NCBI GenBank assembly: GCA_902826835.1
Contig: CADEGH010000024.1
Coordinates: 1-64,000 of the forward strand
Reading direction: 5' to 3'
DNA length: 64,000 bases
DNA from: an uncultured bacterium
GTDB lineage: Bacteria; Planctomycetota; GCA-002687715
In this document: positions 39,181-49,033 of the stretch, piece after piece
Layout: each line of letters opens with the position of its first letter
How positions within the stretch are numbered: the first letter of the stretch is position 1
The notes under the pieces: model-generated
Database searches by the model: none
The model's input: the letters and a program-made list of their open reading frames with translations, nothing else
What the model was told of the DNA's origin: nothing
Translations under genes and position numbers: made by a program

Positions 39181-41805
39181 ATGCATTCTTCCCGACTCGC
39201 GGCTTGCTTCTTGATCATCGTGGGCCAGGGAGCTGGAATCGCCCAGAGCCCGCTTCCTCATCGCGATTCTCCACTTCCTCCGGCCGCCGACTGGACGATG
39301 ACCGTCATCCACGAAGGCGAGGTCGGGATTTGGGGACTCGGGGTGTTCCAGGTCTTCCCGCAGTACGCCGCCCCGGAAGTCGTGAGCCTCGACGACAAGG
39401 GACGCTGCTTGGTTCACGTGGGCTACAGCGGCAAGTGGACCGCCAATGCCACGCTCGAAGATCGCGAGTGGCTGGGTGCGGTCGCGCACGTCGATCTCGA
39501 TCCGGTGCGTCCAGGCGCCGAGCTCTACGTGGGTGGAAAGCGAGGGAACCTCTACCAAGTGATCCCCCACGCCGGGGGTGGCGCCGACACGCGTCTGATT
39601 GCGAAGTTCCCGGCCAAGGAGCTGCACACCTTGGTGGGCGCCGAAATCAACCCAGCCCGGCCGGGGTCGGAACTCCTGGCCTTCCTACACACGGGCGAGG
39701 TCTTTGAAATTCGCCCCGACCCGAACGCGGAGACCGGCTTCGCCGCGCACTTGCTCACGACCTTGGCGGGGCGCGTGCGCGAAGCGTTGGTTCTATCCCC
39801 AAACGCCGGCGACGCGCCGCGGGTCATCACGGTGTCCCGCTCGGGAGAGCTCGGGGAACTCCAGTGGGGCGAGACTGGTTTGCACAATCGCAGTCTCGGG
39901 CAGGAGAATTCCGGTCTTGGCCGATTGGCGCAAAAGCCCCGACGGAAAGCGGAGCCACGAGTGCTCTACGTCACGCGGGACGACGGTCTCATTCTCCGTC
40001 TGGAGGAGACCTCGGACGGATTTCAGCGCACACCGATCTACGCCGGGCCGGAGGGGCCCCGAGGGATCGCGGCCGGTTACTTCGGAGCCAATCAGGACGA
40101 AGAGACCGTGGCCGTTTTCGGCTACAGCAAGCGCGTCCAACTGCTGACGCGGCAGCGGGACGGTTCGTTTCTCGCGAGCGACCTCTTCCTGGACCTCGAC
40201 CAGGGTCACTGGCTCATGTCCGCCGAACTCGACGGCCGCAACGGCACGCACGAACTCCTCGGATCCGGCTACGGGGGCCGAGTGTTCTTGCTCGCGCGGC
40301 GGCCCGGATTTGGTCTGCCCGGAGTGGCCACTGCGCCGGACGGCGAAAGAGAGTCTTCCGCTCAGTCGAAAACGCCCGGCCCACGGCCCCTGCGCATCGC
40401 GACGTCCGCCAGCAAGAACGTCCAAGCCCTCTCGACGCTGTCCTACGGAGGCGGTTTCGAAACCAAGACTCTCCTCTACGACACCCTCGTCCGGCGCGAT
40501 TCATCAGGGAATCTCGCCCCGGGTCTCGCCGAGTCCTGGAAATTCGACGCACAGTCCTCGGCGTGGGAATTCCAGCTTCGCCCCGGGGCGACGTTCCACG
40601 ATGGAACTCGGATCTCCGCCGCCGCGGTGGCGGAACATTTCCGCCGGTTCATCGGGCTTCCCGAGCACGCATGGCTCCCCGCGGGGCGACACGTGACGAA
40701 CGCCCTGGCAGTGGGCGAACACACGCTGCGCCTCGTCGTCGATCGACCCGTGTTTCTGCCCGGGGACCTCTGCGCCATCAACCCCGGAGGAGTCCGCGCG
40801 CCTTCGACCCTGGATCGTCAGGGCGAGTTTGTCCATCCGATCGGCAGTGGGACGCATCGCTTTCTCGGGCTGCGCGAAGGCGACGCCGTTCTCCGCTACG
40901 CCCGGAGAGACGCGCCGAACGAAGTGATCGACCTCGTGCGAACCCGCGGTAGCTCCGCCGAGGTGGCTGCGGCGCTCCGTGACGGGCGACTCGACATCGT
41001 GACCAACGGCTGGATCGAGTTCTTGAATCCGAGCGATCTCGATGCCCTCGAGAAAGATCCGGCCTTCGAGCTCTCGTCTTCGCCCGGCTCCTCGGTCTTG
41101 CATCTCGTCTTCCAATCGCAACGAGGCCCGACCCGCCACCTCGCGCTGCGCCGCCACATGGTCTCCCAGCTCTCTCGGGAGGCCCTGATCGCCGAGAGCG
41201 AACACGGTCGGGCCACCGCGGCGACAAGTTTCTTCGGTCCGGCCGTGACCGCATGGCCAACTCGACCGCCACCAGAAATCCTCGAAGGGACCCGCTCCGT
41301 CGAAGCAGAGGCTCCGGTCGTCATCCTCGCCAATGCCGGGCGCCGTCGCGAGGTGCAAGTCGCGCAGTCGATTCACGCTCGGATGACCAAGGCGGGGATT
41401 CCCACGGAGTTGGTGTTGGCCCGCTCCGACCAGCTCGAACGCAGAAGGAAGGCCGGCGACTTCGGCGTCACTCTCGATGCGACTTGGGGCATTCCCTACG
41501 ACCCCGACCTGAGCCTCGCCGCGCTCTTCTTGCCGTCCTCCAAGGGAACCGCGGCCACGGCCGGCGTGACTGGCATCGACCCGGACTTGGTCGAACTCGT
41601 AGCCGAGCTTCAACGGACTCTGGAGGCGGCGCAACGAGCGCAGATCTACCTTCAAATCGAGGAACTCATGAACGAGCGAGTGCTCATCTGGCCGCTGTTT
41701 GCTCCCCATCACACCGCCGTGCTTCGCAAAGGCAGTGGCCAAATCGGCCTCTCCCCCGACCTCTACCGCTTCGACCCTGCCCGGCTCATGCATCGACCGG
41801 AGTGA
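39181..41805 (+). CDS. Secreted beta-propeller-like / peptide-nickel solute-binding fusion
   Basis: Protein of 874 residues from the ATG at 39181, with a signal peptide (RLAACFLIIVGQGAGIAQ). Residues about 30-390 are repetitive beta strands with LDPVRPGAELYVGG, INPARPGSELLAFL and similar D/N-rich turns, resembling a beta-propeller. From ~403 a family 5 extracellular solute-binding domain follows (LLYDTLVRRDSSGNLAPGLA, ESW; WEFQLRPGATFHDGTRISA; LRRHMVSQLSREALI; NERVLIWPLFAPHHT), as in NikA and oligopeptide-binding proteins. No ABC permease or ATPase genes lie nearby. It may bind a small ligand and act as a receptor or scavenger. Divergent from the sulfur operon; the ribosome site is weak. Confidence 0.82.
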   Translation: MHSSRLAACFLIIVGQGAGIAQSPLPHRDSPLPPAADWTMTVIHEGEVGIWGLGVFQVFPQYAAPEVVSLDDKGRCLVHVGYSGKWTANATLEDREWLGAVAHVDLDPVRPGAELYVGGKRGNLYQVIPHAGGGADTRLIAKFPAKELHTLVGAEINPARPGSELLAFLHTGEVFEIRPDPNAETGFAAHLLTTLAGRVREALVLSPNAGDAPRVITVSRSGELGELQWGETGLHNRSLGQENSGLGRLAQKPRRKAEPRVLYVTRDDGLILRLEETSDGFQRTPIYAGPEGPRGIAAGYFGANQDEETVAVFGYSKRVQLLTRQRDGSFLASDLFLDLDQGHWLMSAELDGRNGTHELLGSGYGGRVFLLARRPGFGLPGVATAPDGERESSAQSKTPGPRPLRIATSASKNVQALSTLSYGGGFETKTLLYDTLVRRDSSGNLAPGLAESWKFDAQSSAWEFQLRPGATFHDGTRISAAAVAEHFRRFIGLPEHAWLPAGRHVTNALAVGEHTLRLVVDRPVFLPGDLCAINPGGVRAPSTLDRQGEFVHPIGSGTHRFLGLREGDAVLRYARRDAPNEVIDLVRTRGSSAEVAAALRDGRLDIVTNGWIEFLNPSDLDALEKDPAFELSSSPGSSVLHLVFQSQRGPTRHLALRRHMVSQLSREALIAESEHGRATAATSFFGPAVTAWPTRPPPEILEGTRSVEAEAPVVILANAGRRREVQVAQSIHARMTKAGIPTELVLARSDQLERRRKAGDFGVTLDATWGIPYDPDLSLAALFLPSSKGTAATAGVTGIDPDLVELVAELQRTLEAAQRAQIYLQIEELMNERVLIWPLFAPHHTAVLRKGSGQIGLSPDLYRFDPARLMHRPE

Positions 41806-41846
41806 TCCAGTCCTCCGTTCGAGTGGGCGGAGGGAACGAGGCGCGT

Positions 41847-42089
41847 TCAGCTTCGGGCGCGGGCCAGTTGCAGTGCGAAGCTGCGGGGGTCGACCAAGGG
41901 CGTGGGGGTCGGATCGGGGATCGAAATCGGGCGCTCCACCGCCCGGGCGAGCGCCGATAACGCCTCCCCCACCTCGCGGAGATCGGAGAGGTCGTAGGAC
42001 TCGTGGGGAGGAGTCAAGAGCCGGCGTCGCTCCACCGACCAGTGGACCGAGGACTCGGGAGAAAAAACGCTGGAGGGGTCTGATTTCAT
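41847..42089 (-). CDS. Small hypothetical protein (80 residues)
   Basis: This short ORF starts seven bases after the stop of the large TPR gene on the same strand, with an AGGA site close before its ATG. The spacing and ribosome site make it a likely gene. The product is acidic and Pro/Ser-rich in its N-terminal half, with a helical segment (SDLREVGEALSALARAVERP) in the middle. No family or signal peptide is recognised. Confidence 0.55.
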   Translation of the reverse strand: MKSDPSSVFSPESSVHWSVERRRLLTPPHESYDLSDLREVGEALSALARAVERPISIPDPTPTPLVDPRSFALQLARARS

Positions 42090-42096
42090 GGCGTCC

Positions 42097-45000
42097 TCAT
42101 TCCGCGCGGGGCGGCAGAGCTTCTGCTTCGAGCCGGGCGCCGATTTCCGCGAGGTCGCGGCGCGTCGCTTCGTCCAAGTTCGACAGCCCCGCGAGTTCCG
42201 CGAATTCAGCCCGCGCCCGATCCCACCAATGCAACTCGACGAGAGCCCGCAGGCGCACTCCGCGTTGGCGCTTGGTGATGCCGGAGCCCGGGACCTTCCC
42301 GCCGAGAGCGTCCAGGACCTCCCGGTAGCGATGCGAAGACAGGGACTGATCGAGCAGACGATCGAACTGCTCCTGTCGTCCCAAAGCTCGCGCGCCGCGA
42401 ATCTCGGTGATCAGGGCGATGGCGTCGCGAGCCAAGCCGAACCGCTGGTCGATGACCGCCCGCTGGTGGATCTCCTGGAGGTAAGCCTCGATGCCCTCGG
42501 TGTCGCCGGCACGCACGCTCTCGCGGCAGGGTGCGATCGGGTCATAGTCCGGATCAGCCCAGAGCAAGTGAGCACTCAACGCGGGCTCGAAGTTTTCGGG
42601 AGAGGCCGCGGTATTCTCCGCCGCGTGCATGCGCACTCGCAGTTCGGCCCAATCGCGACGGGAGTACGCCGCCTGCGCCGCTGCCGCCCAGTGCCAACGC
42701 CGCAGCGCGAGGAGCAAGTCAGGCTCCGGGCACATCGCGGCTTCGTCGTCGGCGGCGCGCACGGCGCAGGCCACTCGATCAAGGCCATCTTCCAATGCGA
42801 CGAGGATCGGCTTTTCCGGACCTCGGTCGGCGAGTGAAGCGAGTACCGATGCCAAGGCCGTCGTTTCCGCCAGGAAGACGCCGAGGAGAGCGGGCACGTG
42901 CTCCGGGTCGACGGCGAGCATGACCGCCGCGCGGTTGCGGAACTTCGGCAATTCGCAAACCGGATCGATCCCCGACGTGAGGCCGAGCCAAAGGTCCATG
43001 CGCCGCTGCTCGCGTTCGGAAGGCAGGAGGCCCGAGCGAAGCAGGAGGCGGGCATGGGCCTCGGCCTGTGCCCGGTCTTTGTCCATGGACTCGAACACCG
43101 CGCGGAGGTGGTTTTCCAAGAGCTCGCGCGCGAACTCCTCCCGCGCCTGGTCGAGCGCAGCGCGGCTCACCGAGTCGTCGAGCAGATGGTCAGCAAACCC
43201 CGGCATCGCCGTCCAGGCCGCGAACTCCGCGTGCAGGCGCGACGACTCCGAAATCGCGGATGGGTGCCCGCTGCGACTCCACTCGTAAGCGCGCCGCAGG
43301 CGCAGCAAGCAGAGGTGATGACGAGCTTTGACGGACGGGGTCTTCGCGACGAGAGACTCCGCCTCCGAAAGCAGCTCTTCCAAGGAATGGGAACCGTTGC
43401 GCACCCGTTCGGACAGGCGAGCCAGACTCGGCTGCGCCAGGCGATGTTCGAGCTTTTGTAGCGCGGCAGTCACGAACGGCCGGGCTTCCGAACCGTCGCT
43501 CAGCCAGGCCCGCGCTTTTCGCAGCGCATCCGCGAGGAGAGCGGGATTGCCCTCGGGTCGGACTTCGGCGGACGCCGCCAACAGCAAGAGTTTGGCGGCG
43601 GCCCCTTTGCGTTTCTGTTGGGCTCGCTCCGCCAACTCCCGGAGCGCCACCGCTTCGGGCACCGAGAGGCCGTCCAAAGCCTCGATCCCCTCCGCAAGTT
43701 CCGGAGCATCAAGCCCGTCCTGGGCGAGGCGGCGCAAGCCGATGGTCGTCGCCAGTCGAGCGAACGCGAAGCGCGTCGAAGGGCTGCGATGGGCGGCCGG
43801 TCGGCGAACCACCATGGCCTGTTCGAAGTCACCCTCGCGCTCGAGGAGGCTCGCCCGGATGTCGCTGGCCATTTCGCCAAGCTCACCGCGCGGTAGCACG
43901 CGATTGAGGGCCTGCAGGGGCGCGTGGACTTCGCCGCGGAGCGCCGCCAAGTAGGCGCGTCCGACGGTCAGCTCGAGATGGGTGTATCCGGCGGCGTCGG
44001 CCGCGGCCCAATGTTCGTCGGCCAAGTCGAGCTCGCGCTGCGCGAGAGCCAAGAGCCCCATCAAGAACCGCAACTCGCCCGAGAGCTTGCGGCGCTTGAG
44101 ATTGGCGACCAACTCTTGACCGCGCCCGAGCTCACCGGCCGCAAGCACCGCCCTCAAGATCCTCGCCAGGGTTTCGTCGTTGACGTCCTTTTCGGCGGCC
44201 AGCGGCAGTAGGAACTCGAGTTCCCGCGCCGACTGCCCGAGGGTGCGGGCCAGACTGGCCGCTTCTTCCCGCCACGCCCGCAGGTGACGCAGCACCGCGG
44301 ACTTCGAAGCCGCGGACTGCGCCCGAAGGCTCTTGGTGATTTCGCGGAGTCGTTTGGATCCGCGCTCGGCGCCGGCGAGCAGCCCGTATCGTTGGGTCAG
44401 GCTTTCCGCGACATCGCGATCGAAGAGCACCGCGGCCGGGTCGGCGATCATGGCCGCAAGATGCTGCAAAGCCTCTTCCAACTGGCCCGAAGCCGTCGCC
44501 AAGCGCGCTCGGGCCGGGAGGGCCGGTGCAACCGCCACTGGAACGGCATCCAAGTGCCGCTTCGCGGCTGGAACATCGCCCGCCAGCGCCGCCACTTCGG
44601 CTTGTCGCACTCCGATTCGCCGGTCATTGGGACGCCTGGTCTTGGCGTCCGCCAGAACGCGCCGCGCCAATTCGAAGTTCCGCGCTTCGACCAGAACATC
44701 GCTGAGTCCCAAAAAGGCGGCTACGGCGAGACCGGTAGGCACGGTTGGATACCGAGCCCATCCGAGCACTGCCGGGGCCTCGGCGGCCGTCAAGCCGCGC
44801 GCCAGAGCCTTCAAGACGAGCAGCGTGGGGTCATCCTCGGACTGCGGGGTCGTTTCGATGAGCGTCAACCCCTCGCCGGAGAGTCCGAGGGCACCCATCG
44901 CGGCAGCGATGCGCAGGAGGCCGTGCACTTCCTGGTCGCCACGTTCGCGCGAGAGGAGGTGGGCCGCTACGGCCAAGACATCGTCTCCCCGTCGCGCGGC

Positions 45001-45912
45001 CGCCACGGCCTGCGCATGAAACGGCCATTCGCGGTCCGGATACAGGCGGCCCAATTCGCGGGCCAGTCCTTCGCGGGCCATGGCTTCATCGGATTCGTGC
45101 CTGGCGCTCACGTGCACGTGGCGCAACAGTTCGGGTTCGAGTCGTTCCCGCGCGGTGGCATCCGCTTTGAGCAGGGCCAAGAGTTCGGGCATCAAAGTCG
45201 GAGGCAACCGGGAGCCTTGGAGGACGTGCTCCATCACCACTTGGCGAGCTTCCGAATCCAGCACATCCCAAAGCCGAGTCGCCTGGTCGAGCTCACCCCA
45301 GCGCAGAGCGAGCCGTCCGGTCTCTTGGCGGATTTCGTGCACGAGCCGAGTGGTTTCGGGGCGATCCCGCAAACTCTCGACGAGCGGCAGAAGCTCGAAC
45401 ACCGTCGGCTCCGTCGCGGCGTCCGCCAGCTCCCGCAACGCCGGGGGCAACAGGGCCAGGTCGCCCAAGAGATCGTCGGGCCGCGCATCGTCGAGGGAGC
45501 GGCAGGCCAAGAGTCCGTGCAGCAAACGACAGCGCATCCGACGCTGCGATTGGTCGCGTAGGCGAGTTTCGAGGCTGCGCCCCAAGCGAAGGATCAGGGC
45601 CTCCCTTACCGCGTTGGCAGGCAGCGCGCGGTGGTGGTCGGCGGCGGCCAAGAGCGTCGTAGCGGCCTCGCGCGGATCCACCGCCGCGCTCGCTTCATAG
45701 AACGTCGACGCCAAGAGAGCAGCGTCGCAGAGAAACTCCCTCCCGTCTTCGGAGCGCTGATCTTTGAGGGTCGGCAGGACTTCCTTCAGGATCAGATCGC
45801 CGGCGTCGGAGCGCGCCAATTTGCGCTCGCGCACGTCGGATTCGATTTCGCGCAGCCGCGCGCGGAGGGAAGCAGTCTTGGGAACCCGGTCGAGGCTTGG
45901 ATGACGACTCAT
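42097..45912 (-). CDS. Large cytoplasmic helical-repeat (TPR-like) protein
   Basis: Protein of 1271 residues without a signal peptide or membrane segment. Almost the whole length is alpha-helical with Leu/Ala/Arg periodicity typical of TPR-like solenoids (for example GLAVAAFLGLSDVLVEARNF; LAPLQALNR-type helices; LRELAERAQQKRKGAAAKLL). Individual repeats are too divergent to count by eye. TPR solenoids bind other proteins, so it is probably a scaffold. It is followed seven bases later by the 80-residue gene. Another protein of the same style lies at 60562-64000. Function unknown; the very high Ala/Leu/Arg content fits the rest of the genome. Confidence 0.7.
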   Translation of the reverse strand: MSRHPSLDRVPKTASLRARLREIESDVRERKLARSDAGDLILKEVLPTLKDQRSEDGREFLCDAALLASTFYEASAAVDPREAATTLLAAADHHRALPANAVREALILRLGRSLETRLRDQSQRRMRCRLLHGLLACRSLDDARPDDLLGDLALLPPALRELADAATEPTVFELLPLVESLRDRPETTRLVHEIRQETGRLALRWGELDQATRLWDVLDSEARQVVMEHVLQGSRLPPTLMPELLALLKADATARERLEPELLRHVHVSARHESDEAMAREGLARELGRLYPDREWPFHAQAVAAARRGDDVLAVAAHLLSRERGDQEVHGLLRIAAAMGALGLSGEGLTLIETTPQSEDDPTLLVLKALARGLTAAEAPAVLGWARYPTVPTGLAVAAFLGLSDVLVEARNFELARRVLADAKTRRPNDRRIGVRQAEVAALAGDVPAAKRHLDAVPVAVAPALPARARLATASGQLEEALQHLAAMIADPAAVLFDRDVAESLTQRYGLLAGAERGSKRLREITKSLRAQSAASKSAVLRHLRAWREEAASLARTLGQSARELEFLLPLAAEKDVNDETLARILRAVLAAGELGRGQELVANLKRRKLSGELRFLMGLLALAQRELDLADEHWAAADAAGYTHLELTVGRAYLAALRGEVHAPLQALNRVLPRGELGEMASDIRASLLEREGDFEQAMVVRRPAAHRSPSTRFAFARLATTIGLRRLAQDGLDAPELAEGIEALDGLSVPEAVALRELAERAQQKRKGAAAKLLLLAASAEVRPEGNPALLADALRKARAWLSDGSEARPFVTAALQKLEHRLAQPSLARLSERVRNGSHSLEELLSEAESLVAKTPSVKARHHLCLLRLRRAYEWSRSGHPSAISESSRLHAEFAAWTAMPGFADHLLDDSVSRAALDQAREEFARELLENHLRAVFESMDKDRAQAEAHARLLLRSGLLPSEREQRRMDLWLGLTSGIDPVCELPKFRNRAAVMLAVDPEHVPALLGVFLAETTALASVLASLADRGPEKPILVALEDGLDRVACAVRAADDEAAMCPEPDLLLALRRWHWAAAAQAAYSRRDWAELRVRMHAAENTAASPENFEPALSAHLLWADPDYDPIAPCRESVRAGDTEGIEAYLQEIHQRAVIDQRFGLARDAIALITEIRGARALGRQEQFDRLLDQSLSSHRYREVLDALGGKVPGSGITKRQRGVRLRALVELHWWDRARAEFAELAGLSNLDEATRRDLAEIGARLEAEALPPRAE

Positions 45913-45992
45913 GAGTGGGCTGGCATCGCTTCAGGTGGGACACAGAGGGGGGAGATCTGGGCTTCCCCCTTGTCGTCCGCGCCCTGCGCCTC

Positions 45993-46011
45993 AAAAAAGC
46001 CGCCCTTCGGC
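45993..46011 (-). terminator. Possible weak terminator after the HEAT-repeat gene
   Basis: On the minus strand GCCG and CGGC form a short stem with a 5-base loop, followed by six T residues. It lies about 60 bp downstream of the HEAT-repeat gene stop. The 4-bp stem is weak, so the call is tentative. Confidence 0.35.
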
Positions 46012-46072
46012 CGGGATTCAGGTGCGCTCAGCCACCCGCGAAATCCAGGACGAAATTGTCCGAGTCACCGGA

Positions 46073-47155
46073 TCATGAGGTCTTGCGAAAGGCGCGCCAG
46101 CGGGCCGGATCGGTGCCGAGGTCGCGCCCGGTCAGGCGGCGCAGCGCCTGCGAGATAATGGTGCGCTCGATGTCGACCTGAATGATCGCGACATCCAACA
46201 CGGCGCCCTCCTGCACGATGTCCACGATCGGATCTGCAATCATTGCCGAGGCCGCCACTTCGACGTCGAAGTCCTTCACGTACGCGCGCTGGGTGGTCAC
46301 CTGAATGAAATTGCGCGTCGGGCGCCAGGCGTCGGTCAAGGCTTCGATCAAAGGCGGAACGGCTTCTGGGTATCCGAGCTCCCCGAGCGCCTCGGCGGCG
46401 TGCGCCCTGACTTCCGCGCGGGGGTGGCGCAAGTTCTTGGCGAAGAGTCCGACAAACGCGGGGTCCTCGGTTTTTCGAAGGGCGCGCACCGACTCGGTGC
46501 GAACGGCCGAGGCGGGATCCAGGAGCGCCCGCTTGTAGAGCGGATTGATGCGTTCGGGGCGGTGGCGATCCTTCGCGAGGATTTGCGCGCTCATCCAGCG
46601 CACCGAGGCTTGAGCACTCTTTAGACCATCGAGTCCATCGCGAAACGCCCGCTCCTCCGGCAAATGAGCGGTCTTCTCGAGGCCGATGGCCGCTTCGAGC
46701 GGCCCCTTGGGTGCCCACTCTTCGAAGATGACTTTGGAGAGGCGGGAATGATCCCGCGACCGAGCGCCACCTTCGCTCTCGTCCAAACGGCAAGACTTCG
46801 CCAACTGTCGCACCGTTTCGCGGGCCAGGGGTTGATCGGGGTCGCGCTCGAGCACGTCCGCGAGGAGCTCACGCCCCTTCTGCCATGCTCCGCGGTCGAT
46901 GGCGTAGCGCGCGAGGGCGGCGCGGCCGGCCACAAACTCGGCCGGCGTGTCCAAGAGTCGTTCCTCGATCAGGGCGATGAGCGGCGCCAGATCGAGGGTG
47001 GCCGGCTCCCCCTCGGTGGTCACCCAACCAAATGGCGTCTGAATGCCACCCTTTTTCTTCTGGCCCTCGAGACTGAGGCCGGATTCCAGGCGGAAGCCGC
47101 CTTGGGCAGCCATCGAGACACCCAGCACCAAGAGCCAAGGAATCGGTCGAATCAC
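46073..47155 (-). CDS. Secreted HEAT-repeat protein
   Basis: Protein of 360 residues with a short export signal (PIPWLLVLGVSMAAQG). Two or more HEAT-type repeats are clear at about 205-280: SAVRTESVRALRKTEDPAFV and RAEVRAHAAEALGELGYPEA, with the D/R-V-R/A-E-A pattern. The C-terminal segment (about 285-350) is a beta/alpha unit (VTTQRAYVKDFDVEVAASAM, with AVLDVAII) of unknown type. HEAT repeats mediate protein binding, and here they would act in the periplasm-like space. Followed by a gap before the large TPR gene, which runs in the same direction. Confidence 0.75.
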   Translation of the reverse strand: MIRPIPWLLVLGVSMAAQGGFRLESGLSLEGQKKKGGIQTPFGWVTTEGEPATLDLAPLIALIEERLLDTPAEFVAGRAALARYAIDRGAWQKGRELLADVLERDPDQPLARETVRQLAKSCRLDESEGGARSRDHSRLSKVIFEEWAPKGPLEAAIGLEKTAHLPEERAFRDGLDGLKSAQASVRWMSAQILAKDRHRPERINPLYKRALLDPASAVRTESVRALRKTEDPAFVGLFAKNLRHPRAEVRAHAAEALGELGYPEAVPPLIEALTDAWRPTRNFIQVTTQRAYVKDFDVEVAASAMIADPIVDIVQEGAVLDVAIIQVDIERTIISQALRRLTGRDLGTDPARWRAFRKTS

Positions 47156-47491
47156 GGCATGCTCCTACCGAGGTGAGCGCCCATCATAGGGCCCAGGGGT
47201 CCCCGGTGGGTCGCCAAGTTGGAAGCCCGCCCCGAGCGATTCCGCTCCCACGGCCCATCCAACCGGCCGCGACTTTGGCCAGAGTGTCCAACCCCGAGCG
47301 CGGCTGGCCTTCCGTAAGCAACTGCCGGACCTCAGGATGGGGTGGTTCCGCTTTCGAGGATCCCTGCCCCCCCCCCACGATCACATGGACGCTTCCCGTG
47401 GGGGGAGGGAAGGGACGCCGAGTGAATGCCGAGTCTGCGCAGTAGGCTCCCCCGGATCCGCGATGAGTTGCGACCCTGGAGGCTTGCCCCG
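47156..47491. other. Intergenic region between divergent genes
   Basis: This 336-bp gap holds the presumed promoters of the HEAT-repeat gene (minus) and the fucosidase (plus). It contains a run of nine C residues near 47367-47375, but I see no convincing -35/-10 pair, palindrome or RNA structure. Frames crossing it look like shadows. Confidence 0.5.
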
Positions 47492-49033
47492 ATGCCGGCT
47501 GCACCGAGTTCCTTGCACCTGTCTTGTCCCTCGAGGCCCGTGGTGGTCTTGGCGATCCTGGCGGGGACCCTGCTTGGGCGGTTCGCTGCCCAAGGGCAAC
47601 CCCAGCGTCCCTTCGGACCGGTTCCATCGCCCGCGCAGCTCGCGTGGCACGAGCTCGAGCTCTACGGGTTTCTTCACTTCGGAATCAACACCTTCACCGA
47701 CCGTGAGTGGGGGTTTGGCGACGAGAGTCCTGCCTTGTTCGCGCCCACCGACTTCGACGCCGACCAGATCGCGGGGGCGTTTGCCGAGGCGGGTTTCCGC
47801 GGACTGATCCTCACCGCGAAGCACCACGACGGTTTCTGTCTGTGGCCTTCGGCGACGACCCGACACACGGTGGCGGCCTCCCCATTCCGAGACGGGCGTG
47901 GGGACATCGTCCGAGAGCTCTCGGAGGCTGCTCGTCGGCGCGGCCTACGATTTGGCGTCTATCTGTCGCCCTGGGATCGCAATCACGCTGCCTATGGCAC
48001 GCCGGAGTACATCGACGTGTATCGCGCCCAACTCCGCGAGTTGCTCACCGGCTACGGCGAGCTCTTCGAGATGTGGCACGACGGAGCCAACGGCGGGGAC
48101 GGCTACTACGGCGGCGCCCGCGCCACACGGACGATCGACAAGCGCACCTACTACGACTGGCCGAAGACTTGGAACCTCGTGCATGCGCTCCAGCCCAAGG
48201 CGGTGATCTTCTCGGACGTCGGACCCGGCGTGCGCTGGGTGGGCAATGAAAAGGGAATCGCCGGGGATCCCTGCTGGGCCACGATCTCCACCGACGGTTG
48301 GGCTCCCGGCGACGCCCCGTCCGAAGAACTGAACCGCGGACAGCGGCGCGGCGCCCAGTGGCTGCCGGCGGAGTGCGACGTCTCGATCCGACCGGGCTGG
48401 TTCTTCCACGCCTCCGAAAACGACCGCGTGCGCAGCCCGGAGAATCTTCTCGATCTCTATTTCCAGTCCGTCGGACGCGGTGCTTCCTTCCTCCTCAACG
48501 TCCCTCCCGATCGGCGGGGGCGCATTGCTGATCAAGATCTCCGCGCCCTCACGGGATTCAGGGAGCTGCGCGACCGAGTCTTTGCGCATGATCTCGCACC
48601 AAGCGCCTCCCTCTCCAGTGAGGAAACGATACCTCCGGCGATGAGCGAGAGCCCCCCGTCCACCGCACCCGAAACTCCCGCGTCGGTTGCATTCACGAGC
48701 GGGGCGCTCGGAGCGCTCGTCGACCGAGACGAGAAGACTTATTGGTCGCCGTCTGCCGCCTCCGAAGAGGCTTTGGTAACGCTCACTTGGGAGTCGGCCG
48801 TCACTTTCGAAGTCCTCTCGCTGCGCGAGTTTCTCCCGCTCGGGCAGCGCATCGACGCGGTGTCGGTGGAAGTCGATCGCGACGGTCGGTTCGAAGTCCT
48901 CGCCACTGTCACTTCGATTGGCGCCCGTCGCCTGATCAAGGTGCCGAAGATCAACAGCACGCGGCTCCGCCTCCGCTTCACTTCTCCGGTTCCGCCCGCA
49001 CTCTCTTCGCTTCAGGTCTTCGCCGCTCCCTGA
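47492..49033 (+). CDS. Secreted alpha-L-fucosidase (GH29)
   Basis: Protein of 513 residues from the ATG at 47492, which has GGAGG nine bases upstream; an upstream frame extension lacks support. The signal segment is PVVVLAILAGTLLGRFAAQ. GH29 features: HFGINTFTDREWGFG, LILTAKHHDGFCLWPS, FGVYLSPWDRN, and LFEMWHDGANGGDGYYGG, whose Asp is the expected nucleophile. The C-terminal ~120 residues look like an F5/8 type C carbohydrate-binding module (GALVDRDEKTYWSPSAA). It removes alpha-L-fucose from glycans outside the cytoplasm. It overlaps the convergent membrane gene by 22 bp at the 3' end. Confidence 0.88.
   Translation: MPAAPSSLHLSCPSRPVVVLAILAGTLLGRFAAQGQPQRPFGPVPSPAQLAWHELELYGFLHFGINTFTDREWGFGDESPALFAPTDFDADQIAGAFAEAGFRGLILTAKHHDGFCLWPSATTRHTVAASPFRDGRGDIVRELSEAARRRGLRFGVYLSPWDRNHAAYGTPEYIDVYRAQLRELLTGYGELFEMWHDGANGGDGYYGGARATRTIDKRTYYDWPKTWNLVHALQPKAVIFSDVGPGVRWVGNEKGIAGDPCWATISTDGWAPGDAPSEELNRGQRRGAQWLPAECDVSIRPGWFFHASENDRVRSPENLLDLYFQSVGRGASFLLNVPPDRRGRIADQDLRALTGFRELRDRVFAHDLAPSASLSSEETIPPAMSESPPSTAPETPASVAFTSGALGALVDRDEKTYWSPSAASEEALVTLTWESAVTFEVLSLREFLPLGQRIDAVSVEVDRDGRFEVLATVTSIGARRLIKVPKINSTRLRLRFTSPVPPALSSLQVFAAP

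Noticed and set aside
47367..47375. Run of nine C residues as a phase-variation tract
   Set aside because: It lies between genes, away from any identified promoter element or reading frame.
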